64,000 nucleotides of DNA from Pocillopora verrucosa (lineage: Eukaryota > Cnidaria > Anthozoa > Scleractinia > Pocilloporidae): the NCBI RefSeq assembly GCF_036669915.1, contig NC_089325.1, forward strand, positions 3,666,683 to 3,730,682. The letters run 5' to 3'. Within the stretch, counting starts at the first letter, position 1, and every line of letters starts with the position of its first letter. Both the position numbers and the translations under genes were made by a program. Positions 12,901 through 24,821 of the stretch are shown piece after piece. The notes under the pieces are model-generated. The model was not told the DNA's origin and searched no databases. It was given only the letters and a program-made list of their open reading frames with translations.

Positions 12901-15481
12901 TTGATGAAGATATATCCCTCCTCCTGGATTAAGTATTAATGTATAAATAATCAACACTAACCTGAGTTCTACAATGTTTTCTTGCTTCAACATGCGAAGC
13001 ACTTTTAATTCCCTCAGTGTTGTTCTTTTAACATCCTCATTTTCTGGTGGAATATGTCAAACACATGTACCAGAAGTTTAATTTAGAATAAATAAAACCA
13101 TCCAACAAGATGGTTAGCAATAATTGACAGGTAAATGTCATTAAAAGGAATTCTTTGTTGAGATTGTGATTGTGGAAATTTCATCAGACAGCACAATCAG
13201 TGAAAGGAGTTCTGTCATGAATACAATAATAATGTCATAAGAGGTTTTGGCCTTAAACCACTGCCAGGCTCATGATTAACCCATACAACTTTACCATGGT
13301 TACTGCAACATTCATTAATTTCAAAACTGTCTAGGTGGACACTAGGTTTGCTTTAACTAAAGACCAACTTAATAAACCTTAGTGTCCTGAAATAAACGCA
13401 AATAAAATCCTCTTTTTTTTGCAAGCCAGATATGCATCAAAAATATATTATGATGTGAAATAATTGCACCAACCAGCTGTCACCAATAATTAACCACCTT
13501 CCCAATACAAATACTTTTAGTGCCCTTTCTTCATTCAACCAGGAGAAAGGTGCCAAATCAATGCAAACACTTAGTTCAGCAAATTGCTTATTAATGAATA
13601 TTTAAAAAAAAAAAAAAGGTGATTGAATTTGAATATAGTTCCTATATTTATACCTTTGTGCCACCTGCATGTATTTTTACTTTGCATAAAATTTTCCACA
13701 CCAACTTTATTTGTTTCTCTTTTCTACAGATTATACCAAAGAGAAAAAGAGAAATAAAATTCATGCCGGTTTGGAAAATTTTTAACATCAACAAATATAT
13801 GTCTCCATGGATGCTCACCTTCGCTGTCTTTGAATTTCTTGATGGCCACAATCTCATTTGTTTCCTGCAGCAGATTAAAAAAAGAGGATGCATCAGAGGG
13901 TTATGTCCACAAAGTAAACATTTTTTTATACTTATTGAAATGATAAAAATAAAGTGGTTGTTATTGTATGGTCTTCAAAATGTTTAGCTGCCTTCAGAGT
14001 CTTTTCAGAGCATGAGAAATATAAACCAGTATGAGGAAATCATAGAATTAATACCATTCTACTTTCAAATTGGATTCAAGATTGTCATAAGTTACTTTCA
14101 AGCCCAACCTCTTTCCAGTGGTTACCCTCTAACTTTAAACCTAAATGAAATCTCTAGACAGAGGAGTTACTAGTCATAATAAACAGTGTTCTCCCTTTTT
14201 ACAAGCAAGATTTAAAACCAATAAGGCAACCCTTCAACCCATTGAACTTTTAAGAATTCTAAGCAATTTTAGGCAGTAATAAAAAGTATTACAGGCAGTG
14301 AATATTACTGTTTATAGCCTGAAAAGGAGAACACTGCCCAGAACAAAAACATTGCCACTTGAATCTTCTATTTCTCAACAATATTTTATATTTTTATCAT
14401 CCTTGCAAAGTAAAATGCCTACATTGATCCTGACCCATTTGATAACACTTTTAATAGAGAAATTTCTATTTCTCATTCAAGAACTTAAAGCCTTGTTTCT
14501 TTTCATTCATCTAGATAGTGGGGATCACTGTTCATGGGAAACTTATAGAGGAGACCATTGTATCATATATAGATACAAATACTATTAACATTATCATCCC
14601 AGCAACCTGCATCAGAGGGTTATGTCATCATAACCCTCTGATGTCTGGGTAGTGTTTCCATAACATTGTCCTAGTTGCCTCTAGATTGTTTATATGATGA
14701 ATAGAGACAATCCTCGTGATCACATTTAGACAGTTGGAATAATCTCAGGTAAAAGGTTTGCAACTACTGTATGTACAGCAATATGTAACTTTGCCAGCTC
14801 CCTGCAAGAATTCTCCCCTTATGCTGCCATATTATCAATTGCCATGCAAATGTTGTGTTGGTTTTATGAGATTTTCCTTTGCAATGAGCCAAGCCGCTCC
14901 GCACTTCTGGAAAATCACTGGCACAAGAACACCAAACCCGAGCAACTAAACAAACAAATTATCCGAAAAGTAAACATGCAACACTGAACTGTTCGGGCTA
15001 CCGAACGACTCCTTTTAGCATATTCTTGTATTGGCCCCTGGATTTTGAAGGACATCTCTCAAATATTGAGTGATTTGGTAACATGATCCCAGAAGGAAAT
15101 ATATCTATCAATTTACGTGCTTGATGAACCAGCAATCATCAGCCTGCTTAACCTTTATAACACGTTGATCTGTATATTTGATTTACTGTCATAGCTGAGC
15201 TGTGAGATGGAAAAAGAGCTTCCGTTACCTTGTGCCTGCATCTTAAAACCACTCCATAGGCTCCTAACAATACAGAAACAAAAACGGAGATGTTTAACTC
15301 AAATCTGAACCAGTTAAACCCATATTTAGCAATACAAAAACAATCATTTGCGGCACAAAACACTGTGGGTTTGACATTCCTTCAACCCAATTTTAATTTC
15401 ATTACCATACGGATAATAACAAGCTTACATCAAAGACTACTTACCTTCGCCTACAACTCCAAGGACTTCGTACTTATTCAT
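3948..15481 (-). CDS. CDKL5: Cyclin-dependent kinase-like 5 (CDKL5), 20 coding exons, about 837 aa
   Basis: Serine/threonine kinase of the CMGC group, linked in animals to cilia and microtubules. Exons: 15481-15445, 15263-15229, 13864-13819, 13043-12962, 12400-12346, 12230-12175, 12066-12002, 11842-11783, 11660-11570, 11386-11317, 10949-10899, 10785-10717, 10122-10042, 8835-8110, 7922-7788, 7216-7153, 7093-6880, 5290-5245, 5107-5054, 4424-3948. Phases agree throughout and the total is divisible by three. The kinase domain has GEGAYGVV (about 11-18), Lys33, HRD 124-126, DFG 144-146 and an activation-loop TDY 160-162 where vertebrate CDKL5 has TEY. The insert [20 protein letters not shown] is typical of CDKL5. 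The tail is low-complexity but ends [12 protein letters not shown], matching the vertebrate brain-form ending (PNLNDLKETAL, recalled). Exons 16-17 are the least certain because the intron between them is only 59 nt. Head-to-head with SGCB. Confidence 0.93.
8110..8835 (-). other. CDKL5: CDKL5 exon 14: end of kinase domain and long disordered linker
   Basis: The largest CDKL5 exon (726 nt, phase 0 in and out). It starts with the last kinase helix ([20 protein letters not shown]), then runs into a Ser/Thr/Asn/Lys-rich stretch with no visible domain. The frame stays open past the donor AAG|GTAAGG at 8109-8108; that read-through is intronic. Confidence 0.85.
8941..9640. repeat. Purine-rich minisatellite (about 31-bp period) with flanking direct repeats, in a CDKL5 intron
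   Basis: From about 9059 to 9603 the + strand is almost only G and A plus one or two T per unit. The unit is close to GGGGAGGGATGGGGATGGAG followed by AGGAAGAGA. At least fifteen degenerate copies are present. Similar single-copy sequence lies on each side (8987-9020 TCATCCAATACCTAGAATAA; 9611-9640 TTATCCAATATCTAGAATAA), so the array appears to sit inside a small duplication. A run of G precedes it at 8972-8984. Long reading frames across it are repeat artefacts. Confidence 0.9.
14601..14648. repeat. Perfect 15-bp hairpin in a CDKL5 intron
   Basis: CATCAGAGGGTTATG at 14610-14624 and its exact reverse complement at 14629-14643 flank a 4-base loop. The left arm, including the next two bases, also occurs once at about 13888-13905 next to CDKL5 exon 3, so the hairpin may be a remnant of a small mobile or duplicated unit. 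Confidence 0.6.
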
Positions 15482-16806
15482 CTGTGTTTAACAGACATAC
15501 TGTAGGAATATTTAATAATTGATCTTCGCCTGCCGTTAAAATAACGTGTATGTCGCTTCCCAAGAAAAGAAAACATATCTTGTAAAGCATCTCCCATTTC
15601 AGGAAGTGCGTGTAGTGCGTTTTACAAATATCACCATGGGACATACAGAAAAATCCATCAATATTACTCTCAACAAAAGGTTGTCGTTTTATATGCCGAA
15701 AGTGTGTGGTTTTTGATACAAATTTTATCACATATTTTTCGTCACGGTAACCAACAAAACGAGGGTTGTTATTTCGTTTCCCATGATTCCCGCTAAGGGG
15801 TAACGACTGAAATTCCTTTCCGATGACGTAGTGTTCGCGTGACGTCGGGTAGTGCCCGGGTACGGGAGAAGTAAATTGTATCTCTTGTGAGTTCAACAAA
15901 ACATACATTTGGGTTGAAAAAGCAGAAGGAAAATGAGCTTTCGTGATTTTGATGACGACATAATCTCACCTATGCCTCAGATTTGATTACTGCGGTTTTC
16001 TCCCTTCGATATTCCACCAGTATAGGACAGTATATTAGAGAGATAATTCTTTATGATTTCTTCCCTGCAACTCCACACGGTAACATTAAAGTATAGTTCT
16101 CAATATCCTGAAAGAAACTAAAATCCATGAATTGCAGCACTGGGTAACTAGCAGGGCTATTAAACCTCCATCTACATTCTAAGAGTATTTTCTCCCCTTT
16201 TAATTTACAATAAGTAGTAAACTTGATGTGTGTTGTCTAAATCTATCCCTTCTTATTGCGCAAATCGGCCCCTGACTTCAATGTAGAAATCATGTCTTTT
16301 GTCATTTTATATTTGGTTTATCGTGAAGATGTTTTACTCCTTTGGTCCGTGAAATTCTTGCTCAAGTTAACCCTTTTTACTCCTAATATCTCATTAGTAA
16401 TTCTCCTCACTGACTACCATACAAGTCATATGGTGTTAGTTCTGAGAAGTTGGTTTTGGATCAACTATTTATCGCCTAATTGATAACTTTCTTTATTCCC
16501 ATCACTTGTCTGCTCGGTGTTGTATTGATATAAATGGGAGAATTACTCTCTTGGTCACTCATGGGAGTTAATTGGTTAGAGGGAAAGAATATCATCCAGG
16601 TATCAGTGGGTATCAGTGAATTCGATATTCCCGCTTCAGCGCCCACAGTATGCACCACACCCAAGCTACGCATGCACAAAGTACTGTTGACATCTCTAAC
16701 GAAATAAGCCTCTCGTGAAAGAAAAAACTTTGTTATGTGTCCCAATATAAGGTAGTTGAAAGGTTTGCTTCTCTTCGTAATCATCTTTTAGAGGAGGAGA
16801 AACAAC
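15482..16806. promoter_or_regulatory. Divergent promoter region between CDKL5 and SGCB
   Basis: The start codons of CDKL5 (15481, minus) and SGCB (16807, plus) face away from each other with 1.3 kb between. The promoters of both genes should lie here. No TATA box or CpG island was evident by eye. A dispersed repeat (16366-16578) occupies the middle. Confidence 0.5.
16366..16578. mobile_element. Dispersed MITE-like repeat (TTAACCCTTT...GGGAGTTAA family)
   Basis: A roughly 210-bp unit begins TTAACCCTTTTTACTCC and ends CATGGGAGTTAATTGG. The internal words GTTCTGAGAA, CACTTGTCTGC and GTTGTATTGATAT recur in order at 45745-45932, and partly at 45282-45482. It is non-coding. I recall this type as very common in stony coral genomes. 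Confidence 0.55.
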
Positions 16807-19800
16807 ATGTCGAGGGAAAATCTACACGTAAGTAACATGTTACACTTTGTTCAGGTATATTTTTTGCTCTAAACCGATTATGGGTCTATTGTACGTTTGC
16901 GTTCATAGCCTGCTTTCCTAAATCTGTTCAGCGCTTTCTGTTAGATCTTTGATAAGCAGTGGATAATTCTGCCTGTTTTGTTGAGACACTTATTCTGTGA
17001 GAATTTGTGAGAAACGTTCGAAGCTTATGGGAATGTTTCGTAAAATCACTTCGAACATTTGAACACTGATTTGGCGTGGGGCGGAATTCTAATTTTGAGC
17101 ATAACTTTCTTTTGCATGTTATTCCTCACTGAAATAGTGCCTTCTCTACTCTTGAGGAATTATCTGTGTCGTTGAAACTACTTATTCATTAGGGAATGGC
17201 TACCACTGTCAGAAATCCATCGAATTTAGCCATCATGAATCGCATACAGACGCTTCGATATGCACGAGTTGCATGTTTACAACCGTTGAATCGACCTCTA
17301 ACAGATACATGAATGTCCGGATTTTTCAAGTGTTTATGACCGCAGGGTTTCTAGTTATTCCATCCGTGAAGCAGTAATTGATATCATTTTCGACGCTCAT
17401 TGCATTTTTTTTTACCTCTGTTGTGGCTTTATGATTAAATAAAAATTTTCAACGTTTTGTGTGAACGGTGCATAATTTTGCTAATACCCACAAAGAGGTG
17501 TGACTTAGCATACCGATATGATCGATTAGCAAAATTCTCTGGCGCTCATGTTCATCACGAAATTTTTGCTTGAAAGTGATTTTCAATTACTGTATCAGAT
17601 ATTGGGTGGGTTGTCAGTGATCCAACATCACCCACTAAATTAATTTAACTCATTCCTACATATGAGCCAACATCCATATTTTGAAGATATCATGCTAGTA
17701 TCAAGAAGGAAATTACTTGATACTGATTTGAGAAGAACCAATTTTTTTGACATTTCTTATAAACCCAAGAGTTAAAATGCAAACTGTGCTCTTAATTTAA
17801 AATTAAACTTTAAAGTATCAAGAATATTTTTAGTAAAACTTATGCCAAGACAAGATGTAAGGGAAAAAAAAATTACTTTCAAATTGATGATACAAGAACC
17901 TATATACCATGAGTTTGGTAGGGGGGGGGGGAATTGATAAATGATAATAAATTATCTTACTTTTTCAAACAGTTTTCTTAAGGAAAGGAAAGGTAATACA
18001 TCATTATTCAAATTTCTTTTATCTAACATTATTCAGTTACAATCATGGTACTACACTTCAGGCATTGTTTGAGTATTTAGTAGAACAATCTGATAATTAG
18101 GTACCATAAGTCTGCGTAGGGCAATATCATAATTTTTAAAGAATTATATTTCATTTGACTTATGGATGAAAATTAAGTAAAGAAATGTTCCTGAAAAAAA
18201 AATATTCAGGCTTCTTTTCTGTTAATTCTTGAATTGCAACTCACTTGTATGGATCACTGTTAGGGAAATGTAATTATCATGTAAATATTTAAAAAGGATT
18301 GATTGATTTACTTAATTCTTCCTTCTTTCCTTGAATTCAAACCTTTCCTTGAAGTCAAGGTGTTTACTAGTTCATTTTACCAAAGATACAGTTGGTAAAT
18401 GTTTTAGCCAGTATCTTGATGAACCACATATTTTAACTATTACTACTGTTTTACAGTTATGAAGTTCTGCACACCTGGAAATTTATAGTCAAGAGGCACA
18501 AGAATCTAGTTATTTAAAACCCAGCTTTTGCTTTTCACTCTGAATTGTTTCCCTTTGTTAAACACCAACTTTTCTTTCCTTCAGAGAAGAGAGAATGCCA
18601 AGGCTCGCACTTCTATGCGAGAAAAGCTGGTAGAGAAACAGAAAGCAACAGATGAACATGAGAGCAACTTTACAGCTGGTCGTGTTAATGTGCGAGAGAG
18701 ATATCTGCACCGCACTGGAATAAGAGGGAGAAAGAGCTGGATATTCTATGCTGTTTTGTACATTCTAGCTCTCCTTGTAATAGTCAATATTGTGGTGAGT
18801 GTTCATAGGCTTGAAAACCAAATGATTGTCTTCTATTGATATAAAAGGGATGGATATGCCAGCAAACTTAAAGATTGGTATCACCTAAGGGTTTTCTTAC
18901 TTTAGGTGAACATAGTATCACTGATGAGGAAATCTAGATGAAGGTCAGAACAGGGTTTTAACCTTTTAAACCCCCCCCCCCCCCCCGCAAGAGTGACAAG
19001 CATCCGCAAGAGTGACAAGCATCTAATTTCTCCTTACAATATCACCCTTCAATCAAACATTAAGGTCATGAGAAGTAAGGACATGATCATCAACTAGAGA
19101 AGTTCTTGATTGTTAACCAAGTTCTCTTTTTCAGCACCTAAGGACATGTCTGAAGAATAGTAATGAGAATATACATACTGATGTTAGGGTGGCAAGGGTT
19201 AATTAGATAACTAAACTCTCTCAGGATAAACAGGTTAAAGCCAAGGAGAGAGTGTCATGACATGATCAACAAGTGGCATGGAAAACATATTGACTGTAAG
19301 GGAAGAGTTTAATAAAGGGTTGGATAGCACAGTGGCCTCATGGTTAGTGCGCTCAACTCTGGATCGGGTGGTCCAGGTTCGAGCCCTGGCTGGGGTCCTT
19401 GTGTTGTGTTCTTAGGCAAGACACTTAACTCTCACAGTGCTTCTCTTCACCCAGGTGTACAAATGGGTACCAGCAAATGTGCTGGGGGTAACCCTGCGAT
19501 GGACTAGCATCCCATCCAGGGGGGAGTAGCAATACTCTTAGCCGCTTTATGTTAAGAAAACTGGAGTTAAGCATCAGCCCCATGGGCCACTTGGGCCCGT
19601 ATAAAGGCTTACTTTTGGATAGAAAGCATGAATATCTATATTACTGGAACACGAACAGTGGGAACTGTTATTAGAGCTGTGATTTTTCATTCTACTTATT
19701 TCACATAATTTTATTATTCATTCCTTTCACAGATGCTTGCCATTTTGTATCATGTCTTGCAAATGAACAAAGATGGGATGAAGTGCCTGTCATTTTTTGA

Positions 19801-21659
19801 GAATGATGACATTCGATTTCATTGTGAGAGTGACATGGACTCAGTCAGTTTGTATAAGAATCAAGCTGGAACTTTTAAAGACCACAACTTGGTTATTGAC
19901 AGTGATGACAAAAAGGTAATTTATGTTATGAGTAAACCACCAACTTTGGTACAAAGTTACCAAAATCTGAAAATCATAAGATGGTCACCAATAGGAAGAG
20001 ATTAGTCTCCAGAAAAAAATGCAAAACAGAAATAAACCAAGATAAAACAACAGGGGAAAAGATGACATGAGGAATCATACTGCTTTTATAAATTTTGTCT
20101 TTGGAGCATCAACACAAAGTGTGTAAAATTTGTTTTATACTCACCATGGCAACTAAAATGGTTGCAACTCAGGGGGCTGTCGTCAAATGACTGTGTTAAT
20201 TTTAGTTCATATTGATACAAATTATTATGTTTTTTTTTTTTTTTGATTCAGATTATATTCCATGGAGGGCCTACAACAGCATCTGCACAAAGTAGGTGTA
20301 ACTTGAATTTGATATTACTAAATCACAGATAACCTCATCCTAATTATGGAATATATACCAGTTTTGTTTTGGATCGTCAAAAATTGATCAGGAGACTGAT
20401 GAGAATAGAAAAATACAGAAAAAATTTGAACGTATAACTGACAGAGTCTTATTAATGGTTTGCCTGTTGTTCAGTGCACGTAGGTGCAGATATGACTGAA
20501 ATCCATGCCAAGCGTGGCTTCAGATTTGTGGACCCTTATGAAAAGAAGACCATCCTGAACTTGAATGGAAGTGTGTGGTATGTTAATCCAGCCTCCATCA
20601 ATGCTTTCACGGTTGCTGGAGATGCATTGGTTACCCATCGGGTAAGAGAGCATACAACTTTACAAACTAATTTGGAGAAACTATTTTTTGAATTAATGAA
20701 ACTACAGTTCAGTTACTCTTTTTGGGAAACAATGGCTTCCCTGAGAAAGAGAAATAAACAGGTTTTGCAGCAACCACTTTCTTAATTTTTGATGTCGGCA
20801 ATAATCGAGTGAACAGTGTACTCTTGACAGGAGATTTTTAGGTGCTTGTCTTTGGGAATGTTGATATATGCAGGTTTTTAGTTCTGTTGTTATTTTTTCC
20901 AATTAAAAACAAATTTTTCAATTATTTATTTACCAACCTCAAAAGTTACCATCTGGCCTACTTTCCATGCTGGACACATGCTGATCCTAGTAATAGTAGG
21001 TGAATTTTTCTCATTCAAACCTAGTAGCTTGTCAACAAGTTCCCCAGATTTCAGTTGAGATAGGATTGTGCCAACAAACTGGAGCAGTAAGGGGCTCAAA
21101 TACAACTAGGGATGCAGATATTTTTGCTCATTATCTTTTTATAAGTACACTATCTATGCTTTTCTGTCAGGTTATCAGTAATGAGGACCAGAGTTTGACT
21201 TTGACCTCTGAACAGAGCATTTCAGTGGAGGGACACGAAGGGCTAGTTTTGGATGGAAAAATGACTAACTTCAATGCTGATGAGGATATCGAAATTTCCT
21301 CAGTCTTGGTAATAATATTGTTTTCACCTGAGGTTCGTTGAATTGTGCTCTTAGGCAAGACAGCAAGACAGCAGTCATAAGAATATGTTGGTTATTAGGC
21401 TAGTAAAACAAACCTGAAACCAATTTCTTTTTATTTTCTCACTTCAAAGGGTTCACAAGGAAAGGCTACGATTACGTTTGATGCAAGCAGTGGGGTCTAT
21501 GTGAATGGAAGTGCACTAGACATGCCGACTGCAGCCCCAGGCAGTTCTTCAGGGAAATACAAGTTATGTGCATGTATAAACACGGGCAAGCTTTATCGTG
21601 TGGAAGTTTTGAACTCGACTTTCTCGACTTGTTCTACAGTGGAGAATGTTTGTGGATAA
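16807..21659 (+). CDS. SGCB: Beta-sarcoglycan, 7 coding exons, 322 aa
   Basis: Type II membrane glycoprotein of the sarcoglycan complex that braces dystrophin-associated membranes. Exons: 16807-16827, 18585-18794, 19733-19915, 20252-20291, 20475-20641, 21171-21308, 21450-21659, all phase-compatible; vertebrate SGCB is about 318 aa. The short basic N-terminus carries the family words SMREKLVEKQ and LHRTGIRGRKS. One hydrophobic segment (about residues 58-85) follows, then an extracellular beta-rich domain. The C-terminal cysteine cluster is present (Cys293, 295, 314, 321), with vertebrate-like spacing. Possible N-glycosylation sites include NGS and NST. Exon 1 encodes only MSRENLH and is separated by 1.76 kb from exon 2. 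Introns carry a SINE and a poly-C tract. Confidence 0.95.
18969..19018. repeat. Poly-C tract and 18-bp direct repeat in SGCB intron 2
   Basis: A run of about 16 C is followed by two near-adjacent copies of GCAAGAGTGACAAGCATC. It is intronic, with no coding signal. Confidence 0.7.
19019..19203. mobile_element. Dispersed MITE-like repeat (CTAATTTCTCCTTACAATATC family)
   Basis: The unit runs from CATCTAATTTCTCCTTACAA to GATGTTAGGGTGGCAAGGGTTAA. The same order of words is found at 48737-48905 and, reverse-complemented, at 39490-39712, 41130-41358 and 56184-56395. No coding capacity. Boundaries are approximate. Confidence 0.55.
19318..19620 (+). mobile_element. tRNA-derived SINE in SGCB intron 2
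   Basis: The 5' part has a pol III A box (AGTGGCCTCATGGTTAGTGC) and a good B box (GGTTCGAGCCC at 19376-19386) in tRNA spacing. A roughly 220-bp unrelated body follows, ending near TATAAAGGCTTAC. It lies in sense orientation in the intron. It is not a functional tRNA because there is no matching acceptor stem after the B box. Confidence 0.75.
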
Positions 21660-24600
21660 TGACAATAGTTGTTGTCTTGAAAAGAACTTCTCTTACTCTC
21701 GTTTATTGACTAAATTACGGTTAATTTTGTAGGAGGTAAAAAAACTTGGTAAGAATATGTAGTTGGTTAAAGGATGGTCTAAATAGAGAGGGTAAAATAT
21801 TGATATGAACTGCACATGGCTCTCTAGTGGTGCTGCTTTTCAAACGGCTCGTTTCTGTGTTTGAGACGTTGGTTTCAGTATACTGAATAATAGATATTGA
21901 AACACGTTGAAAGAAAACGCGAACGGCAAACGATCATCTACGATCTGTATGCTTGTTTTTTTCCTCCAACCTTAAAAATTCTAACAAAGAAGTAGACATT
22001 TTCTAAATGTCCTCATATTTTTGCACCGACGCCCAAAAGGCAGGGAGAAAAAGCTTGTAATTTCTAGCAGTTTGCCGTTTGCGTGAGGTTATCTTAGATA
22101 ATCTCTCTAATGTTTTGTTTGTGGTAAATATTTTATACCTGGCTCGTAAAATGCTGTTTTTCTATAAGGTTTGTATTTTTCTATGACGGAATGAAATTGG
22201 AGAAATCTGCCAATTCATAGTCAGTTAAAGCATGTAAAATAGCTTAGCACCTATTTATTACCTGTACCTCCTAGGACGACGCTCTTGACGGCTACATAGT
22301 TAGTTTTGTGTGTGCTTTAAGTCAACCAGGAGCACATTTGATACGACTGGACCAGTCCTTATTCATCGAAGGATCCTGCCTCCCACTCATTTGCAGTCAA
22401 TTGGCAGTTAATTTTGTATATTCGCCCCCAAATCCTCCTCCGCTCCTGAGCAGAAAAAAATGAGTGGTATTTAAGGTAACATAGATAGATTTCTTAAATG
22501 GGAATTGGAGAATGAAAATAGTGGGAGGGGACTGTCGTTTTCCACCATTTCTATCTCTTCTTATTTTTAGTAGTTTGAGGCTCACAATTATGAAAATTTA
22601 GCCAAAACGTAGCTTTGTTCCTGTTCTGGAGTAGAGGGTTGTCCTGGGGTATGGTCTCTCTTGACGATGACTGTTTTGCTGCTGTGCTAAAGCATACTAT
22701 TACAATGTCAATTAGAGTGCTTCAACTTTGGGATAACTGACTACTATACAGACAGTTTTTTACTCAAGCAAGGCATTTTTACATCTTGTAAACAGAAGAA
22801 GAGCTTTTTAAAGTATACTTTTCTAGTGTTGGCGACCGCGTAAGACCCTGGAGTTTTTTTACTTTGATAAAAACAATAAAGGTGTGGAAGTACGAAGCAG
22901 TGTTATGTCCTCTATAATTGTTCGTTCGGCTTCCGATGACTCTTAACTTTCAAGGGAAGTGGAAAAAGGTTCAGCTATCGGGATTTCAAGTCATCGGGAA
23001 ATACATTAAATAAACAGAAATAAGAGAAAACTGTGTTCACTGAATTTCTATTCATAGAGGGGGTTAAGTGGCAAAGCTGAAATTGTAGTTGACTGGGCAA
23101 CAGACTTCGAGCAGTTTAAAATGAGTTTCTTTCTATGCCCGAGGAAAAAAAATATTAGACTTAATCGTTTACACAGCAGCGTTTATTAAATGTTAAGCAT
23201 TTTTGATTGGTTTTCAATTCAGAATGGTATTTCTTTTATCAAGAACATTTACGGTAAATCATAAGTAGATATGATGTGAAACAGAAACGTGTTTTAATTT
23301 CCATTTGTCTCGCGTTTTGGCCAGTTAGAGTCGTAATGGTTAAGTTTGTGATATGTACGCCAAAGATAGTGAAGATTCCTTTTTGAACAGTTAATATTTT
23401 TTTGACAATCCTCGGAGAATAACCGTTTTTTCCTGGGTGCGGAGTCAAATCGAGAGCGGCTCTCACAGAGACAATCTTGATGACTTTGTATAAGGCTTTA
23501 ACAATATAACCTTAAGAGACTCAAGACACGTTAGAGAAAAGATGAAACTTTATTCTTTATAACAATGATAAATTTAATCTCAACTGTGCTCTTTATATAA
23601 AATATACAGTGTTTAAAACTGAGGTATACGAAGTACAAATGTAAAATTCATCCAATTCTGGATTACAAACATTCTTCCATGGAAGGTTACACTCTAACAA
23701 TAAAAGATTAGATTTACTTCTACAAAAGGTAGTAATACTATGCCAGAACGATTTTCACTAAGATACAAACTTTTTACTGACTATGTGATTTCCCTTTACA
23801 ATAACATGGCGTTGTGACGAGTACAAAAAAATATTTAACCTAGAGATATTAATAGGTTTAAAAGCAAATTCTCGAAGCCAAAATCTTACGAAGTATGTGG
23901 TAAATGCTGAAGAGAATTGAGTTGGTGATCTTGATATTAAATGGGTTTAGCCGCTGACACACTTCGAAGTTTCCCTTGGTGAAGGTAAAGGTTCCCTCTT
24001 AAGCCTAACTGAAACCTCCTCAAAGACACTTATCAAGCAAAACCTTTCGGAAAAGCAGAACTCATGGTCTCCTTGACAACTGTCATTGTCAGGTTATTTA
24101 CTAGTTTAGAACCCTGACCTTTCACGGCCAAGCAGTTGCTAGGATCCTTCATTTCAGTAGCAGTTGCTCGATAGGATCTCGCTAAGAGGATTGTTATTTA
24201 CTTCAACAAGTTTCGTCCTCAACAAGTTAGCCCCTTATTTTCGAGAACTGAACAAGCATGTCAGTTTTTGAACTAGAGTACTTGTTAGTGAAAAACTCGT
24301 CATAATTTTTCATTTTCATGGAAACCCCTCTAGTGTAAATCCGGCTTTGAATGTCGTTTGGGCTACTGAACAACTTACAGCGATAGGTGATCGTTGGTGG
24401 TAGAAAAAATGCGTTACGATACGAGACGTGATTAAGAAATGTACGTGTCAAACATCGTGATCACCTTCGGGAACGCACGTTTTTTTAAAGTCAAAATTCT
24501 GCTGTTTAGAGTCGTAAATAACACACGTTATTCAAATTGAGTTATAAATAGGACATGTGATTATTCAATTTTTCCTCTTTTTAAATTGTTAACTTCCCAA

Positions 24601-24821
24601 AAGTAATGAATTAAAAATACTAAAGCCATTTCTTCCCTCTTCACTATTAGCTAAACAGGTAAAATATGTAAAACCCGATGGCGTTGCTTTGCCGCGCAAA
24701 CATCGCGCTCTCAACGGCTTCGAAGAGAGGGGCGAGGTTAAAAAAGATAAAAACCAATCGAATGCAGAATAGCCATTCACAGATGATAATCAAACTCAAA
24801 GAAAACACTTCCCACATCATC
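21660..24821. other. Convergent 3' spacer between SGCB and the dehydrogenase gene
   Basis: No exon-like frame with family resemblance was seen. It should contain both 3' untranslated regions. Short frames here (60-75 aa) have no splice or domain support. Confidence 0.6.
22875..22880 (+). terminator. Candidate SGCB polyadenylation signal AATAAA
   Basis: The first canonical AATAAA I found on the sense strand after the SGCB stop, about 1.2 kb downstream. It implies a long 3' untranslated region. A nearer non-canonical signal could be used instead. Confidence 0.4.
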
